A stretch of DNA of 64,000 nt from Bugula neritina (lineage: Eukaryota > Bryozoa > Gymnolaemata > Cheilostomatida > Bugulidae). The stretch lies in NCBI GenBank assembly GCA_964035545.1, contig OZ037773.1:9790751-9854750 (forward strand), written 5' to 3'. A program made the translations under genes and the position numbers. Under the pieces are notes generated by a model that had not been told where the DNA came from, did no database searches, and was given only the letters and a program-made list of their open reading frames with translations. Of the stretch, positions 49,101 to 59,300 are shown piece by piece; within the stretch, counting starts at the first letter, position 1; each line of letters opens with the position of its first letter.

Positions 49101-49973
49101 AATTGTAAATGTTTGTGGAAATAGTATTTAGTACTATATACATTATATATAGTTTATTCAAAGAAATCAAACGATAGTTTGGTGAAAAATTTACTTTCAA
49201 TCGGAAACTTACTTTAAATTGTGTAACTTAAATTTTAATGAATGCAATACACAAATGCTTGTTCAAGAAAACTGAATAATATATTTGAATTAAGTATTGT
49301 TTTGCTGACTTCAGTCAAAGTGACTAATTTAATAGTTGAACTTTTTTGAGAGCATAACAGCGTTTCAAAATAACTATATTATTTTCCTTTGCTCAGATTG
49401 TGAAAGATAATTATTATAGGTATATTCTTATATACCTTAAAGCTGTTTGTTATTGTTGGATTATGTTCGAGAAGCTTTAAAGTAATTATATAAAACAACT
49501 ATGGTCACTAAATTACACTAGTTACCTGGCTGTACTATAATGTTTACATAATATGTTGCTAATACACTATACTTACCTGTACTAATACACTATATACTTA
49601 CCTTGTACTAATACACTATATACTTACCTGTACTAATACACTATACTTACCTGTACTAATACACTATACTTACCTGTACTAATACACTATATACTTACCT
49701 GTACTAATACACTATACTTACCTGTACTAATACACTATACTTACCTGTACTAATACACTATACTTGCCTCTTACTATTACACTATACTTATCTCTTACTA
49801 TATAATACACTATGCTTATCTCTTAGACTCTTACTATAACACACTATACTTACCTCTTACTATAATAAACTATACTTACATCTTACTGTCACACTACACT
49901 TACCTTTTACTAATACATATAGCAGATTTCCAATTAAACAGCTGTAGATCAAAAAAAGATTAAAATGCTGCAT
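46182..49973 (-). CDS. Gene I: small secreted single-sushi (CCP) domain protein
   Basis: Minus-strand exons: 49904-49973 (ATG), 48889-49020, 46182-46291 (TGA at 46184-46182). Total 312 nt, 103 residues, phases 1 and 1. Exon 1 encodes a signal-like peptide starting MQHFNLFLIYSCLIGN. Exons 2 and 3 encode one sushi domain with the four cysteines (DVRCAKL, YTCDSGY, RSCLPV, FCVQ), the HGSI turn, GYQLNG, and the conserved Trp in AIWEP. Sushi domains mediate protein binding in complement-like and adhesion proteins. A lone domain suggests a small secreted binder or decoy, which is inference. Intron 2 holds a Tc1 element. Intron 1 begins with an array of duplicated donors. Decayed copies of exon 1 and exon 2 lie elsewhere in the window. 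Confidence 0.75.
46731..46782 (+). repeat. tRNA-like head next to the Tc1 insertion
   Basis: GGTGAGATAAGCTCAGTGG has a good A-box-like core (AGCTCAGTGG), then TTTATGCGACTGATT as in a D-arm/anticodon arm. It is interrupted by the Tc1 element at 46783. No B box was found on the far side, so it is perhaps a truncated SINE. Confidence 0.35.
46783..48562 (+). mobile_element. Tc1-type DNA transposon, inactive
   Basis: The 1780-bp element has 27-bp perfect terminal inverted repeats starting CAGTGCTGTGAAAAAGTTTA. It is flanked by TA on both sides (46781-46782 and 48563-48564), the Tc1/mariner target duplication. It carries a broken transposase and sits in intron 2 of the sushi gene, in the opposite orientation to that gene. 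Confidence 0.93.
47171..48112 (+). pseudogene. Tc1-type transposase, degraded
   Basis: The first frame (47171-47443) has the paired-like helix-turn-helix region (SIRKISEKVGKAKTIVYQII) and the GRPR linker, then a frameshift and stop. Further fragments in other frames include STFNVNNHAKNC, PIGVMFWGC, FEDDNAPCHWA and SRDLNPIRNPW. Catalytic positions look mutated: the first Asp region reads SEK where SDE is usual, and the last acidic residue (normally NPIEN) is Arg. The copy cannot encode active enzyme. Confidence 0.85.
49559..49910 (-). repeat. Array of about 14 duplicated 5' splice sites at sushi exon 1
   Basis: Units of 23-26 bp read on the minus strand GTATTAGTACAG followed by GTAAGTATAGT. 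About ten units retain a perfect AGGTAAG. The unit matches the end of exon 1 plus the start of intron 1 (GTATTAGTAAAAG|GTAAGTGTAG), so the array is a tandem amplification of the exon/intron junction. Each added unit would bring in-frame stops or frameshifts if a distal donor were used. Confidence 0.85.
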
Positions 49974-50940
49974 TGTATAAAGTATTAGATTAATTCTCTC
50001 TTTAAAACAGTGTTCACATATGGTAATTAAATTCACAGTGATTAATTTAAAGCCAGAAATGTATGGGTAGTTGGTTGTGAGAAATTATGCACATGGAATT
50101 TTTATCAGAGATGATAAAAGCATGTGTATATATAACTATTCTATGTCTATTCTTTGAGAGAAGGAAACAACTCCCAATAACATATGAGTCTTCAACTAGA
50201 TTTTCTATACATATCTTCTCGAGATCATATGGCATCCGTATAGGTAATGCATGTCATATCTAACCAAAGGAGGGGAGAGAAAATTGTGTATTTTGCTCAA
50301 ATAATTATTATACAAGTTTCAATTGAGTATCGATCGTTAAGCTTGAGCTTTTTGGATATATTACCATTTAATAAAACAACTACATTATTAAAGCCAAAAA
50401 AAAAATAAGTACATGGGCAGGTGCCAGCTATAGCAGCAAAATCCAGCATATATCTCTATAGTCATTATATAGTTATGTTCACCTGTATTAGTACTCAGGT
50501 AAGTAGTGTAGTGAGTAATATCTAAATAGTTTCAACAAACACTTCTGTGCAATAGAAATGCTACTACCGCTACGGGTAGACATGTATTTGCAGGTGTTTG
50601 CAAGTCTCACAGTCTACATCATTTAAATGCGAAAGTTATATAAATATTTAGTTAATTGCTTTTATTTTGGAATGACAACTCTGGCTGTTTTAAAATATGA
50701 TTTTCATACTCTATAATATTTCATTTGATGTTATGTAATGCAAAGTCAAATGCATGATAACTTAGAGAAATTGTCATTATATATCTGTGTGCATGCAGTT
50801 CCTTATTGGTATCTGTAAGAATGCATAATTTAAAGGGCCGCTGTGAGTTTGCTTGCTTTGCATTGCTTATCATCACGTTTAGTGTTTATAGCTTATATGC
50901 TGCTATATACATAATACCTCTATTTTATTGAAGAGTAGTT

Positions 50941-51400
50941 ATATGGCTGAAATACTGCCATGTTCAGGTGGAGATATCTTCACACACTTCACATCAGCAA
51001 AAGAAATGCTTCTTAGAATATTAAGGTAAAGTATTGCACGTGAAAAGTATTTCACTTAATTAGTATCATGGAATTGTAAATGTATGTGAAAATAATATTT
51101 AAGACTACATTATAGTGCATTCGAAGAATAAGTCAAACAATAGCAATTGCATATTGGGAAAAAATTTACTTTACATTGTGTGACTTAAACTTTATTGAAT
51201 TCAATCTACAAATGCTTCAATTTGGAAACAAAATAATATATATTTAAATTTATTATTGTTTTGCTAACTTCAGTTAAAATGACTAGTTTGATAGTTGAAT
51301 CTTTTTGAGAGTATAACCGTGTTATATAATAATAATTACATTGTTTTCCTTTGCTGCATTAGTTCAAGATTTATATAGTTTTCTAATAATTTGATGTTAT
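50941..51400 (-). pseudogene. Decayed copy of sushi exon 2 and its upstream intron
   Basis: Similar to 48950-49400 in the same orientation. The minus strand reads ADVKCVKISPPEHGSISA, then a stop; the second half of the exon (YTCDSGY, GYQLNG) is missing. The flank (GTGAAAAGTATTTCACTTAA and beyond) matches intron 1. A direct duplication 5' of the sushi gene, not functional. Confidence 0.75.
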
Positions 51401-52385
51401 TTATAGCAAGAGTTGAAGCTACTCTAATTTGCATGTGCAACTTGGTACAGATTTTATGATTTGATATGACTTCTGCACTGTAATGTTGGTGGTTCTGGCA
51501 TTGGGATGGGAGTTGTCAATCACTGTACTGTTGGTGCTGTCAATAGAGTTAGAATTGTGTGCTCCTGCACTTTTTGCATCAAAATAGGAGTTATGTGTTC
51601 CGGTGGTTCATGTGCTGTTATTGGAGATAGAGTTGTCTTTCCCTGAATTGTAAGTGTTTAGTTTAGCTAAAGTTCTTAGCATGAGGTGTGCTGCATCCAC
51701 CAAACAAATCGGTCAGCGTAAATCATGAGCGAGACAATCACGAATTACAATTATCTAGTTTCTATACTAGTCCAGAAAGTGTCTAAACGATGAGCTCCCA
51801 CTACATGTTTATTCAAACATATCTATTTGAAACTTAATTCGTAGTCCTGAGAAGAGCTATTGAGGTTAAAAAATAACTCATAATACGTGATTGGTTAACA
51901 CTTTTTGTCAATCACAGCAATTGACAATATCTCAGTATGCTGAAAACTAGATTGGATACCAATCAAAGTGATACCACGATCAAAACCTGGATTGTGAAAA
52001 ATTCAGCTATGTGCATTAGAGTGTATAATAACGAGCTTGTTCAACCCTGGAGAGGAGACTGCGGAGTGCCACCAGACTGAAACTCTAACCGAGCTGGAGG
52101 AAGCATTACTTCCCTTGCAGATAAAAACTGAGGCTGATAATGCAGCCAAACATCAAATCCTGTAATAGAAGATACAGAAGGGTAAGGGATAAACCTTCAA
52201 AATTATTCTAAATACTAATGTAACTAATTTTAACTTGCTCATGACCACTCCCATCGACTTATCTTGATAAATCTTATATAGTGACATATTTATATATGTA
52301 TGCTGGTACACTTTTCTTGTGACTATATGCCCATATGCGCATATACTAGGAGCGAATATTATTCATCGCGAGTTAGTGAATAGCT

Positions 52386-52545
52386 AGACAAAAGTATGTG
52401 GCTGGGCAAATATCAGATATGCTGGGTTTTGCTGTTTATAACTGGTATTGGCGTGTTTATATACTTTTGTTGTAAACTGATAATATACAATATCAAAACA
52501 ATATATGAGTCTAAATGTTATATAGGTGCAAATTAAAAGACATGC
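52386..52545 (+). pseudogene. Decayed copy of the channel TM1 exon
   Basis: Parallels exon 53954-54088 of gene F. An open frame reads CWVLLFITGIGVFIYFCCKL against CWVLLFITGICVFTYFCCKL in the gene. The exon end has lost the GTAAGT donor: the TTGAGGTAAGTGCAAAT of the gene is ATATAGGTGCAAAT here. A tandem duplicate about 1.5 kb upstream. Without a donor it is unlikely to be an alternative exon. Confidence 0.75.
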
Positions 52546-53055
52546 AACATCAAAATATTGTAATCTAGGTATTTCTTGCTGAACTTTATAACTTAGGTTT
52601 TTTAAGTTAAAAAAGACTATGGTTTTTACTATTGATAGTCCAATTTTGTGATGCTTTAGCATATCTATGTTATTTTCTCTATGACTAGTTAAAATTATCA
52701 AGTCATATGAACTTAATTTTGTTAAAACAGCCATGACATTCTAAATACCTCACATTATAATAGCCAATCATCTTAAAACTAACGAACATGTGAAAACAAT
52801 ATTGCAGACAAATTATGTTTGAATGCCTGCATGTCAGGTTAACTTTTTTGGAATTTTTGACAAAGTTTTTTTTATTTTATTATAGGCTCATTGATTTGAA
52901 TCATTTTTTGTAGTTTAATAATTATAAAATAAGATATTACATTATAATTATAGAGATCGACTGTTAATTAAACAATCTTTATAATTATATATACTTTTCA
53001 ACCAGTAAACATGTATACACTTATGCCTCAGTTTATCTATATTCCTAGTTCTACC

Positions 53056-53081
53056 AAAGGTGATAATATATTATCACCTTT
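53056..53081. repeat. Perfect 26-bp palindrome upstream of the channel gene
   Basis: AAAGGTGATAATA is followed directly by its reverse complement. It lies 286 bp before the gene F start codon. It could be a dimeric factor-binding site or a fold-back remnant. Confidence 0.8.
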
Positions 53082-53366
53082 CACTATAGTGACGAACAAA
53101 ATGAGTCATGCAAACTGAATTCTTTTAATGCCAGCATCATATTCTTAGGACAAGATGAGAGAGTAGAATATAAAACTAGTAGTATACCCACACAGATGTT
53201 ACAGGTAACAGTGACCTTTGAAAAGATGCATGATTCAGTTGCTTCTTTAAAACTTAACTATTCCAAACAGAATAAATCTGTGTAAATAATCCAACAACTC
53301 TACAATTTTAAGTGAAGAAAACTTTGGTATCTTGAGTAAACCTGCTGAATTTTCTTGACTCTTGAT

Positions 53367-56300
53367 ATGACAGACGACCAGCAAAACAGAATAAAGTTAA
53401 CTCCAAGGCTGAAGAAAGTTGTGCAGAATTTCTCAGAATCTACCAGTGCTCATGGACCTCCTAAGGTAACGTTTATTTTTTATGTCTTGCAACTATTTCA
53501 AACTAAAATGTAAAATAAGTTATGTTTGTATTAGTAAGAAACTTCATTCGTTACTGTATAATGTTTTGATTAGAACAAGAAGCTGTTGATATTTAAAAAT
53601 CCATAATAGTTATAAATATAAATTTTTAAGCAAAGAAATTCAAATATGCATACAAAAAATAATATTTTTATATTGTTTTTCAAAGATTATATACTGAGTC
53701 AAAATCTGTAAAACTCACAATGTGCTTTAGGCTTATTTTGATGGCAATTAATCTGCAAACTTTTAAGTTTAGGAAAATATTTTTCAGCCATTTTATTATA
53801 TGTTAAAGAGTAAACAAAGACTAATCTGCAAAGCATTAGACTAATATAATTTACGTTGAAACGTAAGTTTTATATAATTTTGTATTTATGCTGATGTGAT
53901 TTTGCAGAAAGAAGTGTAGAAAGTAGTTAGTAATTTATATTATCTCCTTATAGATAGTTGGACATAAATATGTGATTGGAAAGATATGTTGGGTGTTGCT
54001 ATTTATAACTGGTATCTGTGTGTTTACATACTTCTGTTGTAAACTGATAATACAATACAAACAATATGAGTCTACATTTCAAGTTGAGGTAAGTGCAAAT
54101 TACGAAAATATAGAATTTAGTTACTTTTTTATTCTTTTTTGAAGTTAATTTTTTAAAGTTTGATAATCTGTGCTGTTCAAATAGTATATGTTTTATTTTT
54201 TATGTTGCTGTTTTAATCATTAAACTTCGAACAATATTTTACAAGGTTTGCAATACAAACATAAATATGCCATTGTAAATATTGCAACTCCTATTAAAAT
54301 GTGAGATATAATTTAATGACTTAAAATATATTCTGACTGAGATTGCATAGATAAATGATCACGTTTTGAAGATAAGCACAAGTAAAATGATAATAAAATT
54401 TATAAAATATATCCGTAGTATTAACTAAGAAAAGCTTGTTCAGAACATTAAAGGCAAAATTATTAATTGCTTTTTTTACAAATAGATGAAGTATGGGCAG
54501 ATTCCCTTTCCTGCTGTATCTTTTTGCAATATCAATCCTTTTCGCCTGGATAAACTGCCACCCTCTGAACTACTAGATGTTGGATATATAGAAGGTTTTT
54601 ACGCGTTTGCGCAGAAAGAAGCTGGTAATGTAATTTACTTAGATTCAAGACTCTTAGCTTGCACTGTAGTGCCAGGTGTTAAACATAGATTACTCAGAAA
54701 TTCTAGTACTAGTGCTTTGCTTTTATGAATTAAGTTGCGGCCAACAAAAACTGGTATTATTTTTCTATGCTTGACTATCATATTGTGAGAGAATTTATAG
54801 GATAACCAATCAACACATATTTCATTGGAGTTGTCTTCACTATGTCTTGGAAAATTTTAGTAGCTATATGCTTCGCTAGGATAATTATAGCTAAACTTGG
54901 CATAATTTTCTGAGGCTTAAATCCTGTAAATATTAATAAAGCTTTTAGCGTAGTAAATAATTCCTTTGCGGTAATTGTTTGAATTATGTAAGCCAACCTC
55001 TGCCAAAGATCGGCGGTTCCGAAATTCGGAATTGTCAAAGTGCCAATATTCGGCATTTTTGCGATCCCTACATTTTGTGGGAATGCCCAATTTTCGGCAT
55101 TGTCGGGCCTTTTTTTTGTATATAAGGAGACGAGCTCCCAGAGTAGGGCAGTCTGCTATTGGAGCTCGCCGGATACAGACCTAACTACGCATACCATTTT
55201 GATACAACAATAAAAATTTCTTCTCTCTATACTACAACCTTACCTTGTAATTTCTATATCGGAGTTATGCTTCGAACTTAATTTCATTCTACCCACAAAA
55301 CTACTACAATATCAATCAAAGAGCGGTTTCTAATAAACAATAATTAAGTTGTATTATAAACACACGCACGCACACATATATTCATAGCATTAGTCTGAAC
55401 ATACACATAACATTAAGTAAAATAATTTCAGTTTCTTTCTTTTGTTGTATCTGAGGTCTTCCAGTTCAAAGCGAAGGCATCTAATTACTATCTATTAAAT
55501 TTTTGCTGATTTCTATATATTAATACAAATCAAATTTTCTCTATTTGGTCAAATATATAGTATTAAAAATTGGCGACAATGTGTTTTCTGGGTGACATCT
55601 GGTAAATATTTATCAATAATCAATGATCAATAATTTAATATGTTATAGAAGCTCAGTTCAAGCTCTACGACTATGTAGAAGCATTAAGAAGTCAAAATTC
55701 TGAAATGACTACAGAGTATCAAAGCAGCACAACAGCAAATTCTTCAGCACCTGAAAATCAAGATAACACAACTCTGTCATCTAGGAAGAAGCGTTCTTCA
55801 GGCAGCTTTTCCCACCCATCTTTCTTTTATAAAGACTTGGTAGGTTTCTTTTTGTGGCTATCATAATTACCATTAGCAAGAATATTTCAATATAACATGT
55901 CCCTTTGATGTGCACGCATGTGGAAACATACTTTTTTGTACCAAAACAGCCTAAAATCTTGACATTTCAAATTATCTAATAAATTACTCAGCACTGCTAA
56001 ATAGCTATTAATTCACTTAAAACTGACCTTGTGCAATATGGTCAAGGTCAAGTAATTAAAAGCAAGTTTTGAGTTGCTGCCTTACTTGCCATTCTTTTTT
56101 TCCTTATAGAATATGCTTTTACTCTTTAGCTTTACAATATTATTTTTATAGTTCAACCTTCATATTTTCATTTTGAAATGTCTTCAATCAGCATATCAAC
56201 ATGGTTTTTGATTTTTCATTATATTTAATATTATTTCAAAGTACTATAATATCCTCAGCAGTTTTGACCAAATTGCAATTATATGAAAGAAAAGAAAGAA

Positions 56301-59300
56301 CTACTGCAACTTCAAAATTTGAATGTACGAGTATAAAAAGTATTTCAGACAACACAAGGAAGAAAAAAATGAAGTATTTTTTGTGTTATAGAAACATTCA
56401 AATATTACACCTTAATATGGGGACACTTACTTTATTGAAGTTGCCTATGAATAAGATAAAAGACAAGTATTTACCTTTTTTTTTTATAAAAATTAGTTTA
56501 TCAGGAGAACTATAATAATTGTGAATAATTTTGCTTTTTTTAATTTGCATTTTCGTTATAGACTAGGATACAAAGTAATCATTTATTTGCCGTCAATATT
56601 CTTTTGAAATTTAGCTGTCTCATTTTTATTCTCAACGTTTTAATTTGCCAAAAGTATAATAAAATCCTTGATATTTAAAATAGATGTGTATGAAAATTTA
56701 AAAGGATCACATGCAGCATGTTTATAACTATATAAGATGACATTAATGTACATATATATTCCTTAAAATCTATTGCACAGGAAGAAGTATACTCCTTGCC
56801 TCCTGAATGGCCATTGCCAGTAGATTCTATTTTTTTTGCTATGGGAAGTCCAGATTATACTAGAAGTCTTGCCTTCAATAGGCTTTACTATGGCCAAACA
56901 ATAAAGGATGAGGACATTTTAACAAGTATGTCTAATAATTTAAATTCTTTTAAAGCTGATAAAGTTTACAAAAGCTTAAAGAAACAAGTGCTGTTCAAAG
57001 TATTTATGTTCTCAAGCTGCGGGAATACGAAGCATTACATTTTATTAGGTGCTTATAATGACTCTAAATTTATATATGCAAAGTAAAGAACTCCATCGTC
57101 AAATATTTAGGATTATAGTAATTTGCAATGCTTGCCTTATAGCTGTGGAAATATATTTCTTGATATCCTTAAGTCATAATTATGTTGAAATTGTATATAA
57201 ATTTTGTCTCCAATTTTAAACTAGCACAATAACAATGGTGACAATTTTAATTTAGTTTGGATAATTATACTGTCTACCGCAAGTTACTAAATAACTCATT
57301 GTAAACTAATTTTATTTTTACATGTTATTTTTTTAACAGTTGTTAAGTATATTTAATTTTCTTTCAAAGTAGTTGGGAAACTTTTAGTCACAAAAACAAA
57401 TTACTCAGTGTTGTGTTAGAGAAAACCATTAGGCAGAAGTTGCAGTTTTAATAGGGTGCAATATGGTATAATACTTTTAGCTTATTCACATGAGTTACCA
57501 GAAATGCTGCAGGAGTGTTCCTTTCAAGGAAAACAATGTGACTCAGGGTAAGTTTTTATAGAACAATATTGTAGCTTAACTTAATTATATGAACAATGTA
57601 TCATGTCATATTTTAGTTGATCATTATAAGTACAAGAACCTTTAATCTGTATTTAAGACATGGAAGAAACAGTTTTAAAATTTATATTAATATAAAATAT
57701 GTTATTAAAGGAACAATTTTTGCAACATTTTTGTTTGATGTCCGCATTAAAAAAGTTCCTTAACAAGATGCTTAAACTAAATTCAGCACTGCCAAAAAAT
57801 GCTCATGAAAAAACAAAAAATATTTAATTATTTAATTCTGTTTTTAGAGATTTCTTTAAGTTTTTTGACAGAAGATTTGGAAATTGCTTTACTTTCAACA
57901 GCGGGCTAAATGGTACTATTGCTAAAGCAAATGTTGCAGGTCCTACAAATGGCAAGTTATTTGTTATGTAATATATTTAGTCAATTATATGATTGCGGTG
58001 GTTTTTAGGTTTGTCTTTCCTTACATTATGTAGCGCATTAATATTTCTCATTTAGTTTTATTTGTACTCTTTTTTTCTTTGTGTAAACCGGTCTCCGACC
58101 GAAATCGACATGTGAGGCCCTCCATCAAGTCGGAATATGTCCGATGTTGGTCATATTTAGAAGATATCGGCTCTGACATTCCGAATATCTACGATCTTCG
58201 CCAAAGATCGGTGGAAGATTCTCGAAGAAATGTTTTCCAAACTATATAAAGCAGCGAGCCCGCAGTGTAGAGCCAGTCTACAGCTAGAGCTAAAGACCTT
58301 ACTACTTATTTTACTACACTAAAGCTATTCAAAACACAATTCAAGACCCTCTCCCATCTCTTTAGTTAAACAAGAAGTTATGTTTTCCATTTACAATTTA
58401 GTGGTTCCAAAACCTATCAAATTACTACAATATGTAAGTTAGAACATAAGTACATAGTACCTATAAATGCAACCTGCAGTATATATTACCCTGAAAACAC
58501 GTATAACCAACTTCCCTAATATGCATTGGTAATGAGTTCCAATGAACAGCCATTTAGTGATCTACTTGCCATCGTTGGCCACATGTAATTGTTGATGGTG
58601 TTAGAGAGAGTGAGATACTGTGTGACATGAAAGACACGGGTGTCTTACTATAGATACGAATTGCAGTGTATGTAGCATTTAGCAAGCACGAGAAAGCAAA
58701 GTTGTAGTTTTAATTGAAGATAAAGAAGTAAAATCTTTGTTTTTTTAGTAATAAAGCTGAATCGTGACTATCATCAGCATATTATATATACAATTTGTAT
58801 AATTGTCATTTTTCCATAATTCTTTAAGTACTAAAGCTTTCGTGAAATTTTCTTAAAAGATTTAAGATGTTATGTATATTGATGCAATTGTTTTTTAATT
58901 TCAGGTTTAACATTATCATTCTTTGTAAACCAAGAAAACTACATACCAATGATGGCCCAGGAAGCTGGAATGAGAGTTCTTCTCCACAGACAAAGAGAGA
59001 CTCCACAGATGGAGGATTATGGTTTCAATGCCGCAACCGGTCTCAGAACTTCAGTTGCCATGAGTTATGTATGTTTTGCCCAGTTCTAAAGGATCATAAG
59101 CAATGAGCGGTATTGTTGGTTTCAATTACTAACATACCTATAATAGAGCCCAACTAGGCAACTTTCTGAATAGTTTTCTTATGTTTGATTAAAAATCTTA
59201 GTAGAAAACAGAACTATTTAGTGCAAGTTATTGCAGAACGCATTTATTTTTTATCAGAATGATCTGCTCTTGTTATAAAGCGCAAGCTTTGTGGCTGTTA

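Larger units (their letters stand above)
49974..53366. other. Intergenic region between divergent sushi and channel genes
   Basis: Holds the sushi promoter (its copy is at 61686-62020), decayed copies of sushi exon 2 and of the channel TM1 exon, and a perfect palindrome. At 51455-51590 the minus strand has an Asn/Ser/Thr-rich open stretch (SNSIDSTNSTVIDNS), possibly an old glycosylated linker exon but unassigned. The remainder looks featureless. Confidence 0.5.

Noticed and set aside
49559-49910. CRISPR-like regular repeats of about 24 bp
   Set aside because: There are no unique spacers. The units are contiguous tandem copies of a splice junction in a eukaryotic gene.
50047-50235. Minus-strand 62-codon open frame conserved at 61700-61880
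   Set aside because: The conservation is nucleotide-level duplication of the sushi promoter; the copy at 61686 does not keep the frame.
52384-52734. Minus-strand 116-codon open frame
   Set aside because: It is antisense to the decayed TM1 exon copy; the similarity lies on the plus strand.
54778-55056. Minus-strand open frame of 92 codons in gene F intron 3
   Set aside because: No family similarity; it overlaps the LTR-like element and is antisense to a real gene.
56201-56515. Open frame of 104 codons in gene F intron 4
   Set aside because: Composition is intronic AT-rich, no motif, and the flanking exons join in phase without it.
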